From Acidiphilium sp. 37-60-79 (GTDB lineage: Bacteria; Pseudomonadota; Alphaproteobacteria; Acetobacterales; Acetobacteraceae): DNA of 64,000 nucleotides. Under the pieces are notes generated by a model. The model worked only from the letters and a program-made list of their open reading frames with translations, was not told the origin of the DNA and made no database searches. The stretch lies in NCBI GenBank assembly GCA_002279355.1, contig NCBV01000010.1, positions 38,329 to 102,328 of the forward strand. Reading direction: 5' to 3'. Below are positions 36,078 to 44,593 of this stretch, one piece after another. The stretch's first letter is position 1. Each line of letters starts with the position of its first letter. The translations under genes and the position numbers were made by a program.

Positions 36078-37526
36078 ATGGAACTCGCTTACGCAACAGC
36101 ACGGCAAATCGCCAAAGCGATCGCCAGCGGAAAAATCTCCTGCACCGAGACGGTGAAAGCGCAAATCGCTCGTATTGAAGCGCTGGATGGTGCGGTGAAT
36201 GCGGTGGTGGTGCGCGATTTTGACCGGGCCTTGACCACCGCCCGTAGCCATGACCGCAAGCGCAAAAAAGGCGACAAGCTGCCCCCGCTATTCGGCGTGC
36301 CGATGACGGTGAAGGAAAGCTATGATGTCGCCGGTCTGCCAACCTGCTGGGGCGTGCAGGAGGCTTTGCATACGGCCAATGCCGATGCGTTGGTCATCGG
36401 GCGGTTGAAAGAGGCCGGAGCCATCATCACCGGCAAAACCAACGTGCCGGTCATGCTGATGGATTGGCAGTCACGCAACCCGGTTTACGGGCAAACCAAT
36501 AATCCGTGGGATGTCACCCGCTGGGCTGGCGGTTCCTCTGGCGGGTCCGCCGCGTCGCTCACGGCTGGTTTCGCCGCATTGGAGGCAGGGAGCGATATTG
36601 GCGGCTCGTTGCGCGATCCCGCGCATTTCTGCGGCGTCTATGCCCATAAACCCACCTGGAATCTCCTGCCGCTGCTCGGCCATTCTCTCGCGGGTGGCAT
36701 CGTGCCGACCGATCTGTCGGTGATCGGGCCGATGGCCCGCAGCGCGGGCGATTTGGATATTGCCCTCCATGCAATGGCCGGACCCGCACCGATCGAACGC
36801 GGCCTCACTTTGGCGCTGCCCAAACCGCGCCAGCGCGGCTTGAAAGGGTTGCGTGTAGCGATCCTGGCCGATCACCCATCCGCACCGGTCGAGCGCGAGA
36901 TTGTCGCCACCCTGCACGAGTTGGCACGCCATCTGAAAAGTGAAGGCGTCAAAATCTCGCTCACGGCCCGCCCGGATCTCGATCTCGCCGCCGCTAACGA
37001 GACCTATCTGACCCTGTTGAACGCCGCCCTGTCGGCGCGGATGCCCGACGACCGGATTGCCGCGATGCGCGCATTACTGGCCAAAGCAGGCCCCGCACGC
37101 GCGGATGAAGATTTCGCCGTGCGCGATTCGCGCTCAACGCTGGTGGAACATCGGATTTGGCTCAGGCTGAATGAGGAGCGCCACCGCGCCCGCCGCGCAT
37201 GGGATGCGTTTTTCCAGGATTGGGACGTGCTGATCGCCCCGGTCGCCTCCATGGCCGCACAGCCGCATGACCCGGTCCATGGGCTCGCAGATCGGCGGGT
37301 GATGATCAACGGGGTCGAGCGTGCCTTCATCGAGCAGCTATTCTGGGCCGGAATCGCCACCATGCCCTTGCTCCCCGCCACATCAGCACCACTTGGCTTT
37401 ACCGAGGGGGGCCTGCCTTTCGGCATGCAAATTCTAGGCGCGCCCTACGAAGATCGGACCACCATCGCGGTCGCGGCGGCACTGGAAAAATCCTGGCTCG
37501 GTTTCCAGCGCCCTCCCCATTTCTGA
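36078..37526 (+). CDS. Amidase (amidase-signature family)
   Basis: Ser-cis-Ser-Lys hydrolase of 482 residues. K79 (VPMTVKESYD), S154 in GGSSGGSAAS and the nucleophile S177 in GSDIGGSLRD are all present. It hydrolyses a small amide; the specificity is not visible. ATG 36078 has GAAGGA upstream and is preferred over the in-frame TTG overlapping the SDR gene. Likely cotranscribed with the atypical SDR upstream. Confidence 0.9.
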   Translation: MELAYATARQIAKAIASGKISCTETVKAQIARIEALDGAVNAVVVRDFDRALTTARSHDRKRKKGDKLPPLFGVPMTVKESYDVAGLPTCWGVQEALHTANADALVIGRLKEAGAIITGKTNVPVMLMDWQSRNPVYGQTNNPWDVTRWAGGSSGGSAASLTAGFAALEAGSDIGGSLRDPAHFCGVYAHKPTWNLLPLLGHSLAGGIVPTDLSVIGPMARSAGDLDIALHAMAGPAPIERGLTLALPKPRQRGLKGLRVAILADHPSAPVEREIVATLHELARHLKSEGVKISLTARPDLDLAAANETYLTLLNAALSARMPDDRIAAMRALLAKAGPARADEDFAVRDSRSTLVEHRIWLRLNEERHRARRAWDAFFQDWDVLIAPVASMAAQPHDPVHGLADRRVMINGVERAFIEQLFWAGIATMPLLPATSAPLGFTEGGLPFGMQILGAPYEDRTTIAVAAALEKSWLGFQRPPHF

Positions 37527-37528
37527 AC

Positions 37529-37558
37529 GGCCCATTTCCAAAAGGCCCATTTCCGAAA
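37529..37558 (+). repeat. 15-bp tandem repeat between amidase and hydrolase
   Basis: GGCCCATTTCCAAAA and GGCCCATTTCCGAAA lie side by side between the amidase stop and the GTG start of the hydrolase gene. Copy-number change would move the ribosome site. Confidence 0.75.
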
Positions 37559-37566
37559 GGCAGCGC

Positions 37567-38532
37567 GTGGATCATTTCGACGGTGAGCACTTCTTCAACC
37601 CTGAAGGAGCGCGGCGCAATGTCAGTCGGTTTCGCGCCTTCAAATGGCTAACCCGGCGCGGCACCCGTTCGCCCTGGCCAAAGCGGCGGCTGAACCAGTA
37701 TTGGCCGCCGCCGCACGGCCCGGTCGCGCCGGGGCACGCGGCGGTGACCTTTATCGGCCATTCCAGCTTTTTGCTCCGTCTGCCCGGGCTAACCCTGCTG
37801 ACCGATCCGATTTTTTCCGAACGCTGCTCACCGTTGAGCTTTATCGGCCCCCGCCGCGTGCGCGCCCCCGGCCAAGCAATGTCCGCCCTGCCGCGCCCCG
37901 ATGGCATCTTGCTCTCGCATAACCATTACGATCATTGCGATCTGCCCAGCCTGCACGCTTTGCACCATCGTTTCGGGCGCATACCGATTTATGCGCCTTT
38001 AGGCAATAAATCCTGGCTGGAAGCCAAGGGACTTGGCCCGGTCATCGAACTCGATTGGTGGCAGAGCGCGTCCTGCCGGGATCGCAAAATTACCCTCACC
38101 CCGGCCCGCCATTTCGCCGCCCGCACCCTGCGCGATCGCAACACCACTCTCTGGGGCGGCTTCATGATCGCCCATGCGGGGGGAGAAGAGCGGATCTATT
38201 TTGCCGGCGATACCGGTTTCACCACGCATTTCGCGCCGATCCGCGCCCGCCTCGGCGCGCCGGATTTGGCGCTGTTGCCCATCGGCGCGTATGAGCCGCG
38301 CTGGTTCATGGAATCGGTGCATATGAACCCGGACGATGCCGTGCGCGCTTTTCATGTGCTGGGTGCGCGGCGCGCGCTCGGTATGCATTTCGGCACGTTT
38401 CAATTGACCGACGAGCCGGTGGACGCCCCGCTGGAAGATCTCGCCACCGCCCGCCAAGCCGCCAACCTCACTCATGACCAATTCGACACGCTGGATTTCG
38501 GTGAAACCCGCTATATTGACCTGAAAGCCTGA
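37567..38532 (+). CDS. Metallo-beta-lactamase-fold hydrolase (NAPE-PLD/UlaG-like)
   Basis: A 321-residue protein with the metal motif H118-x-H120-x-D122-H123 (SHNHYDH), a TFIGHSSFLL strand, and GDTGF with the bridging Asp. NAPE-PLD-like members act on phosphodiesters or lactones. Start GTG 37567 with AAAGGC upstream; no better start is seen. No signal peptide. Third gene after the SDR and amidase. Confidence 0.85.
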   Translation: MDHFDGEHFFNPEGARRNVSRFRAFKWLTRRGTRSPWPKRRLNQYWPPPHGPVAPGHAAVTFIGHSSFLLRLPGLTLLTDPIFSERCSPLSFIGPRRVRAPGQAMSALPRPDGILLSHNHYDHCDLPSLHALHHRFGRIPIYAPLGNKSWLEAKGLGPVIELDWWQSASCRDRKITLTPARHFAARTLRDRNTTLWGGFMIAHAGGEERIYFAGDTGFTTHFAPIRARLGAPDLALLPIGAYEPRWFMESVHMNPDDAVRAFHVLGARRALGMHFGTFQLTDEPVDAPLEDLATARQAANLTHDQFDTLDFGETRYIDLKA

Positions 38533-38539
38533 TATTCGA

Positions 38540-38821
38540 TCACCGATAGACGAAATGGCCCGGAATAAACACGCCGCGCGGCGTATAATGCGGCGGGATC
38601 CAAACGCGCACCGGCGGCCGATAATAGGCAGGCGGATAATAGGTCACCGGTGGCACATAAACCGGCGGGGCAACCGGCACCGCGATGGGCACGCGAATGC
38701 CAATGGCAAAGCGCGGACCCGGCCACCAAGCATAAGCGCTCTGCGGCACCAGCAACACAGCCCCGATCATTGCGGCGAAGGCAGCACCAAGAACACGGGA
38801 TTGGCGTCGTGAAAAACTCAT
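38540..38821 (-). CDS. Small exported Pro/Tyr-rich protein
   Basis: A 93-residue protein from ATG 38821 (AGGAG upstream). Signal peptide: basic SRRQSRVLG then LGAAFAAMIGAVLLV and a cleavage region AYAWW near residues 30-33. The mature part is short and rich in Pro, Tyr and Val (YVPPVTYYPPAYYRPPVRVW), a style seen in small periplasmic or surface proteins of Acetobacteraceae and rhizobia. Function unknown. It overlaps nothing and ends 7 bases from the convergent hydrolase gene. Confidence 0.8.
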   Translation of the reverse strand: MSFSRRQSRVLGAAFAAMIGAVLLVPQSAYAWWPGPRFAIGIRVPIAVPVAPPVYVPPVTYYPPAYYRPPVRVWIPPHYTPRGVFIPGHFVYR

Positions 38822-39000
38822 TTTTGCTCCTGACGGTTCCAAGGGGATCATGCAATTGATATAGGAGCGAGAACGTAACAGGATGATCTCAATTGGTTTT
38901 TAGTTGTATCATCACGCCTGATCGATAAAATCGCCGTCGCCCCTTTCAGATCGGTGCGAAATACCGACATAATCGGTCAACGGATTGAGGAGCAATCATT

Positions 39001-39933
39001 ATGGACACTGCCACCATCGACGCCGCCGATTTCGCTGCGCGCCACTGGAAAAGTGCTGCGCCCGGCCCGCTTAAACCCGGCTCTGAAGCGCATAAAGAGG
39101 CTATGTGCCGGATGTTTCATGAAACCTTCAACCCGTACAAACCCTCGGTAATCGCTTGGCCGAAGCTGGACGATGAAACCCGCAATAAAATTATTTCGCT
39201 CCCCATTTGGGACATTGCGGTACAAACTGAAGGCAAAGCCCGGCTGCGCATGGCGGCCTATGCCGCGACCATCCATGATCCCTCAATGCGCGCGGTGATC
39301 GCGCTGAATGGTTGGGAGGAAAACCGTCATAAGGAAGTGCTCTCCAAGCTGGTCGAAGCCTATGGCATCCCGCTGGAACCCGAGCCGGAGTATAAACAGC
39401 CACGCGATCCTGAATGGGCCTATCTGGTCACCGGATTTTCTGAATGCGTGGATAGTTTTTTCGCCTTCGGCCTGTTTGAACTGGCCAAGCGTTCCGGCTT
39501 TTTCCCCGCTGAGTTGGTTGAGACGTTCGAGCCGGTGATCCAGGAGGAAGGGCGGCATATTTTGCTGTTCGCCAATTGGCTGGCGTGGCAGCGCGCAACC
39601 ATGCCCTGGTGGCGCCGCCCCTGGTTCGAGTTGCGCGTCCTCGCGGTATGGGCGTTCCTCGGGTGGGAGCGCATCGGCATCGCCCGAGGAATGGATGACG
39701 GCGGCAAGGGCGCGAAACCGCAGGATAACAACTTCACCGTCACCGGCAGCAAGGCGGTGAGTTCTGAGGATATCAGTGTGCGCGGCCTGATGGAGATTTG
39801 CCTCGAAGAAAATGATCGCCGTTTCTCCGGCTACGATCCGCGGTTGCTCCGCCCGACCACCATGCCGTTCCTGGTGCGTCTCGCGCTAAAAGTGATGCCC
39901 AAAGGCAAAACGCCAGGCGCGCAACCGGCATGA
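39001..39933 (+). CDS. Ferritin-like di-iron protein
   Basis: Protein of 310 residues. Two ExxH motifs, E107-N-R-H110 and E183-G-R-H186, plus E77 and E148 in helices, are the usual ligand set of a four-helix carboxylate-bridged di-iron centre. A C-terminal stretch LVRLALKVMPKG may be amphipathic. Di-iron hydroxylases or oxygenases of this form act on lipids, quinones or aromatic rings; the substrate is not evident. RBS GAGGAGCAATCATT before ATG 39001. It is coupled to the following methyltransferase by a 4-base overlap. Confidence 0.78.
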   Translation: MDTATIDAADFAARHWKSAAPGPLKPGSEAHKEAMCRMFHETFNPYKPSVIAWPKLDDETRNKIISLPIWDIAVQTEGKARLRMAAYAATIHDPSMRAVIALNGWEENRHKEVLSKLVEAYGIPLEPEPEYKQPRDPEWAYLVTGFSECVDSFFAFGLFELAKRSGFFPAELVETFEPVIQEEGRHILLFANWLAWQRATMPWWRRPWFELRVLAVWAFLGWERIGIARGMDDGGKGAKPQDNNFTVTGSKAVSSEDISVRGLMEICLEENDRRFSGYDPRLLRPTTMPFLVRLALKVMPKGKTPGAQPA

Positions 39934-40763
39934 ACGAAAAGCAAATCGCCTATTGGAACCAAATTGCCGGTCCCAAATGGGTGGCGATGCAAGCGGCGAT
40001 GGAATCGCGCTTAGCACCGGTTAACACGCTCCTGCTCGCCCATGCAGCACCTTGCGCTGGCGAAACAGTGCTGGAAATTGGTTGCGGCACCGGCACCACC
40101 ACGGCCTTGCTGGCCGCAGCGGTCGGGCCCACCGGCCGGGTTCTCGCCGTCGATGTTTCACGCCCTATGCTGGATGCCGCCGGCATCGAATTGGCCGCGC
40201 ACTCGAACGTCACGCTGGCCGAGGCCGATGCGGCGACGCACGTGTTCGAGCCGGTCTATGATCTGGTGGTGTCGCGCTTTGGCGTCATGTTCTTTGAAGA
40301 CCCAATCAAGGCGTTCACCAATATCCGCAAGGCGCTCAAACCCGGTGGCCGCCTCTGCTGCACCGCCTGGGCGCCGGTCGACCAAAACCCGCATTGGTCA
40401 GTTACCTTGCAGGTCGCGATCGCCCATCTCGGCGCCCCCAAACCCCGTAAGCTCCACGCCCCCGGACCGCTCGCTTTCGATGACGCGGAGTATGTTACGG
40501 CACTGCTCACCGAGGCGGGATTCGCCATGGTTGCCGTGCAGCCAATCGAATTTCACCTGCAAGGCGAATCACTGGACCGCGAAGCGGACATCGCGACAAA
40601 AATCGGCCCGTCCGGCGCCCTTCTCGACGAAAAAGCCGCTGACCCGGCCATGCGCGCGGAATTGTGCGCTGCTTTCGCGCAAGCCCTGGCGCCGATCACC
40701 GCGCCGGGCGTGCGGCTACCGGCGACCCTGCATTTGATCACCGGTCACCAAGCGCGTCACTGA
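39930..40763 (+). CDS. Class I SAM-dependent methyltransferase
   Basis: 277 residues with motif I LEIGCGTGT (48-56), AVDVSRPML and DLVVSRFGVMFFEDP, typical of UbiE/Methyltransf_11-type enzymes. ATG 39930 lies within the stop region of the ferritin-like gene (ATGA), so the pair is likely made in fixed ratio and acts on one substrate. It ends with a 7-base overlap into the convergent nrdA gene. Target unknown. Confidence 0.85.
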   Translation: MNEKQIAYWNQIAGPKWVAMQAAMESRLAPVNTLLLAHAAPCAGETVLEIGCGTGTTTALLAAAVGPTGRVLAVDVSRPMLDAAGIELAAHSNVTLAEADAATHVFEPVYDLVVSRFGVMFFEDPIKAFTNIRKALKPGGRLCCTAWAPVDQNPHWSVTLQVAIAHLGAPKPRKLHAPGPLAFDDAEYVTALLTEAGFAMVAVQPIEFHLQGESLDREADIATKIGPSGALLDEKAADPAMRAELCAAFAQALAPITAPGVRLPATLHLITGHQARH

Positions 40764-42622
40764 CAGGCCAGACATTCCTCATAATTGGTCGAACTCACCG
40801 GCACCGCTGCCAGCGGTGCTGGAATATCAGCAACGATATTAATATCATTCACCCGCGCCACTTTTTCGCTCACCGTATCTGCACGCTGGATCGACAGCGA
40901 CCGGCAATAATAGAGCGATTTTACCCCACGCTTCCACGCCTGATAATGGATTTGATGCAGGTCCCGCTTATGCACATTCCAAATATAAGGTGTGCGATCA
41001 GCCGCATGCTCAATCACCCAACGCTGGTCAAGCTCAAACGCGGTTTTGAACACGGCCTTCTCATCATCGGTGAAAAAATCAAGGTGCTGTACCGAGCCTT
41101 TGGTCACTGTGATGTTCGACCAAGTCTCATCATCATCGCGCCCCTTGGCCGCCAGCAATTGCTGCAAATGCCGGTTGCGCACCGAAAAACTGCCCGAGAG
41201 CGTCTTTTGCAAAAACACATTGGCCGCAATCGGCTCGATCCCAGGGCTGGAATTGCCCGCAATAATCGAGATCGACGCCGTCGGCGCAATCGCAATTTTG
41301 TTGGAAAACCGCTCCATCACCCCATAATCAGCGGCATCGGGGCAGGGGCCACGCTCCTCGGCAAGCTTGCGCGAGGCCGCATCGGCACCCACACGAATAT
41401 GTTTGAAAATGCGCAAATTCCAAGCCTTCGCCATCGCACTTTCAAACGGAATATTTAGCGCCTGCAAAAACGAGTGAAATCCCATCACCCCAAGCCCAAC
41501 CGAGCGCTCGCGCATCGCCGCATATTTCGCCCGCCCCATACTGTCAGGCGCCCGATCAATGAAATCTTGCAACACATTATCAAGGAACCGCATCAAATCC
41601 TCGATAAATTGCGGATTATCGTGCCATTCCAGCCAAGTTTCTAAATTGATCGAGGAAAGGCAGCATACCGCCGTGCGCTGCTGGCCGTGCTGATCAAGCC
41701 CGGTGGGGAGCGTAATTTCCGAGCAGAGATTCGAGGTTTTCACCTCAAGACCGGCAAGCTTGTGATGCTCCGGGCGGGCATTATTCACATGATCGGAGAA
41801 CACCAAATACGGCTCACCGGTCTCAATCCGTGCGGTCAAAATCCGAATCCAGAGCGAGCGCGCAGAAACATTGCGCACATGCGCGCCATCTTTGGGCGAG
41901 GTGAGCGACCAGGTTTCATCCGCCTCAACCGCGCGCATAAACGCATCCGACACCAAAATACCATGATGCAAATTCAGCGCCTTGCGGTTCGGATCGCCCC
42001 CGGTCGGGCGACGAATCTCGATGAATTCTTCAACTTCGGGATGCGAAATCGGCAAATACACCGCCGCCGAACCGCGCCGCAGCGAGCCTTGGGAAATCGC
42101 CAAAGTCAGGCTGTCCATCACCCGAATGAATGGCACAACCCCAGAGGTCTTGCCGTTTTGACCAACTTTCTCGCCAATCGAGCGCAAATTGCCCCAATAA
42201 GACCCAATGCCGCCGCCCTTCGAGGCCAGCCACACATTCTCATTCCAAAGATCAACAATGCCCTCAAGACTGTCCGACGCTTCGTTCAAAAAGCACGAAA
42301 TCGGCAACCCACGGGTGGTGCCGCCATTCGACAGTACCGGCGTCGCCGGCATGAACCACAGGCGGCTAATATAATCATACAGCCGCTGCGCATGAGCAGC
42401 ATCATCGCCGTAATAGGATGCAACCCGGGCAAACAAATCTTGATAGCCTTCGCCCGGCAGCAAATAGCGATCATCAAGCGTCGCACGACCAAATTCGGTC
42501 AACAGCGAATCGCGTGACCGATCGACTCGAACCTGGAATCGCCCATGCATTTGCACAGTATCGTCGAGCATCGACGGCTCAGCCGAAAGTTCGGCGGTTG
42601 CGGATTTCGAAATTGCGTTCAT
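40757..42622 (-). CDS. nrdA: Ribonucleoside-diphosphate reductase alpha subunit
   Basis: Class I RNR large subunit, 621 residues, making dNDPs. Active-site set: C110 (GLPISCFLNE), N298/C300/E302 (SNLCSEITLP), C320 or C321 (AVCCLSS) and the Y571-Y572 radical relay (SLYYCRS). The C-terminal redox pair C617/C620 is in ECLACQ. The N-terminal ATP-cone regulatory domain is essentially absent, so dATP inhibition may be weak. nrdB is not in the window. ATG 42622 is preceded by GACGAGG. A dyad at 42653-42668 may be an NrdR site. Confidence 0.92.
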   Translation of the reverse strand: MNAISKSATAELSAEPSMLDDTVQMHGRFQVRVDRSRDSLLTEFGRATLDDRYLLPGEGYQDLFARVASYYGDDAAHAQRLYDYISRLWFMPATPVLSNGGTTRGLPISCFLNEASDSLEGIVDLWNENVWLASKGGGIGSYWGNLRSIGEKVGQNGKTSGVVPFIRVMDSLTLAISQGSLRRGSAAVYLPISHPEVEEFIEIRRPTGGDPNRKALNLHHGILVSDAFMRAVEADETWSLTSPKDGAHVRNVSARSLWIRILTARIETGEPYLVFSDHVNNARPEHHKLAGLEVKTSNLCSEITLPTGLDQHGQQRTAVCCLSSINLETWLEWHDNPQFIEDLMRFLDNVLQDFIDRAPDSMGRAKYAAMRERSVGLGVMGFHSFLQALNIPFESAMAKAWNLRIFKHIRVGADAASRKLAEERGPCPDAADYGVMERFSNKIAIAPTASISIIAGNSSPGIEPIAANVFLQKTLSGSFSVRNRHLQQLLAAKGRDDDETWSNITVTKGSVQHLDFFTDDEKAVFKTAFELDQRWVIEHAADRTPYIWNVHKRDLHQIHYQAWKRGVKSLYYCRSLSIQRADTVSEKVARVNDINIVADIPAPLAAVPVSSTNYEECLACQ

Positions 42623-42652
42623 TGCCTCGTCAGCCTTCCTCAGTCGTAGCGA

Positions 42653-42668
42653 CTATATCAACATATAG
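42653..42668. promoter_or_regulatory. Dyad upstream of nrdA, candidate NrdR box
   Basis: CTATAT-CAAC-ATATAG is a perfect inverted repeat 31 bases before nrdA. On the minus strand CTATATGTTG matches the NrdR core CWATATATWG in 9 of 10 positions. A weaker second site, CTAGTATGCG (42686-42695), lies 27 bases away, not the usual 31-32, so this is tentative. Confidence 0.4.
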
Positions 42669-42712
42669 AGGGCGCGTCGCGCAATCGCATACTAGATGCA
42701 GTGACAAAGATT

Positions 42713-42724
42713 TTTTGCGCAAAA
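42713..42724. repeat. 12-bp palindrome TTTTGCGCAAAA upstream of nrdA
   Basis: A perfect dyad 90 bases before the nrdA start, in an AT-rich stretch. It could be a second regulator site; no regulator is identified. Confidence 0.4.
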
Positions 42725-42824
42725 CCGACAAGGTGCCCCGGCAAGCCATGGCCTCGCTCTATGTTCCATTTTTGTTCTGTATCCTAGAAGCCACACTGAC
42801 GCAAGCCGGACTCGCTTTTAGTCG

Positions 42825-44504
42825 TCACGCCAGCGCCGCCGCCACCGATTCGATCGGCGCTGACCAGTCGCCGAGCCGCTCCTGCCGGTGCAGCCGCACC
42901 GAGCGATACCAGGGCGAATCGGTGCCGGTAACGCCCCAGCGCCAATCGCAGACCGATGACAATAAAATATGGCACGGCACGCCAAGCGCACCGGCAAGAT
43001 GCGCAACCGAGGTATCAACCGTCACCACCGCATCCAGATGCGCGATGATCGCGGCGGTATCCGCATAATCCCGCACCAACGGCATCGCATCGGGAATCGC
43101 ATAAGCGCCGCGTTGCGCACCAAGCTGTAGCGCAATCGCGCTAAAGCGGCGTTCCGTCAGCAGCGGCGCGAGGGCGCCCGCCGGCAAGGAGCGCCGCCGA
43201 TCATTATCATGAGTTGGATTCCCCGCCCACACAAAGCCGATCCGCGCTCGCCCCGGCACGGCGCGTTGGTCCAGCCAAGCCTTCGCCGCTGCGGCCAACG
43301 CCGCATCGGCGGCGAGATAGCCGTCAGCGGCCGGAATCGCCAAGGGCGTCAAATCAAGCGCGAGCGGCAAACTCATCTGATCAATGGCATACTCAAAGCC
43401 GCCACCATCCGCCACCGCCTCCAGATCAATCAAGGTTGCGGGCAGCGTGCGCAGCAGCCGATGCAGCGCAGGCGCACAGGCGAGGGTGATGCGCAGCCCG
43501 CGCGCGGCAAGTTCAGGAATGAAGCGCGCAAACATGATCGTATCGCCCAGGCCCTGCTCGGCGCGAACCAGCAGCCTTTGCCCAGCGCCCGCCTCGCCCT
43601 GCCAGATCGGTGCGGGCATCGGCGTGAATGATCGCCCATGCACAGGATGGCGTTTGCGCCATTCATAGGCCGCAAACCCCGCCGGATAGTCACCCTTCAG
43701 CAGCAACGCGATGCCCCGATTCCAATGGGCTTGGGGATGATCCGGATCAAGGCTGAGCGCCCGATCGGCAAAGCTGACCGCCTCATCCAGCCGCCCCGCC
43801 AAGCACGCAGCGTAGCCCCGTGTAACCCAGGCCGCAAAACAAGTTGGGTCCAGCAGCGTCGCCATCGTGAGGTCGTGATCCGCCGCAGCCAGCCAATCAA
43901 GGTCCAGCTTCGCCGCGCCGCGATTGAGCCAAGCCGCTTGATCGCCGGGTTGGGCCGCTAGCAGCGCATCATAGGCGGCAATCGCCCCGCGAAAATCCGC
44001 TCGCGCAGCGAGGCTCGCCGCCTTGGTGCCTTGTGCATGCAGGCAACCCGGATCGAGCGCCAAAGCCACATCAGCATGCGCTTCCGCGCCAACCGCATCG
44101 CCCCGCGCCAGCAAGGCAGCGGCCAAACCAGCATGGCCGCTCGCAGCGCCGGGCCGACAGGCCGTGGCCGCATGATAGGCATTGACCGCGCCACACGCAT
44201 CGCCCCGCGCCAGCCGGATCGCCCCATTGATCATCCAGGCTTCAAATTCGAGCGATTCTGCGCCTTGCGCGCCCCCCACCTGCGCCAGTGCCGCCTGCGC
44301 GATATTGGCCGCATCATCCAGCGCCCCGAACGACCAAAGCGCATTGGCGAGGTTGATCCGTGCGGCGTTATCCGCAGGGTCCAGACACAGCGCCTCAGCA
44401 AAGCATCGTGCCGCCAGCGCGAAATCTTTGCTCCGATAGGCCTCGATCCCTGACCGGGTGAGCGCAACGGCGGACTCATCATCAGGGCGCGCAATAACCG
44501 ACAT
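42825..44504 (-). CDS. TPR protein with C-terminal GT9-like glycosyltransferase domain
   Basis: 559 residues: about six to eight TPR units (ALxLDPxxAxAxxxxG pattern, ~20-300), then a glycosyltransferase-type domain (RLLVRAEQGLGDTIMFARF, GFVWAGNPTHDNDRRRSLP, VVTVDTSVAHLAGALGVP) like ADP-heptose transferases. Such fusions are common in alphaproteobacteria and may glycosylate surface proteins or act in polysaccharide assembly. ATG 44504 was chosen; upstream codons in frame are unlike the family. Confidence 0.85.
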   Translation of the reverse strand: MSVIARPDDESAVALTRSGIEAYRSKDFALAARCFAEALCLDPADNAARINLANALWSFGALDDAANIAQAALAQVGGAQGAESLEFEAWMINGAIRLARGDACGAVNAYHAATACRPGAASGHAGLAAALLARGDAVGAEAHADVALALDPGCLHAQGTKAASLAARADFRGAIAAYDALLAAQPGDQAAWLNRGAAKLDLDWLAAADHDLTMATLLDPTCFAAWVTRGYAACLAGRLDEAVSFADRALSLDPDHPQAHWNRGIALLLKGDYPAGFAAYEWRKRHPVHGRSFTPMPAPIWQGEAGAGQRLLVRAEQGLGDTIMFARFIPELAARGLRITLACAPALHRLLRTLPATLIDLEAVADGGGFEYAIDQMSLPLALDLTPLAIPAADGYLAADAALAAAAKAWLDQRAVPGRARIGFVWAGNPTHDNDRRRSLPAGALAPLLTERRFSAIALQLGAQRGAYAIPDAMPLVRDYADTAAIIAHLDAVVTVDTSVAHLAGALGVPCHILLSSVCDWRWGVTGTDSPWYRSVRLHRQERLGDWSAPIESVAAALA

Positions 44505-44593
44505 ACGAGCTGATCTAGCCGATAAAACCAAATTTCAGGTTAACGACCTACGCTCATCATGGCCGATTTGCCGGAACAGGCGGGTGCGAAATC

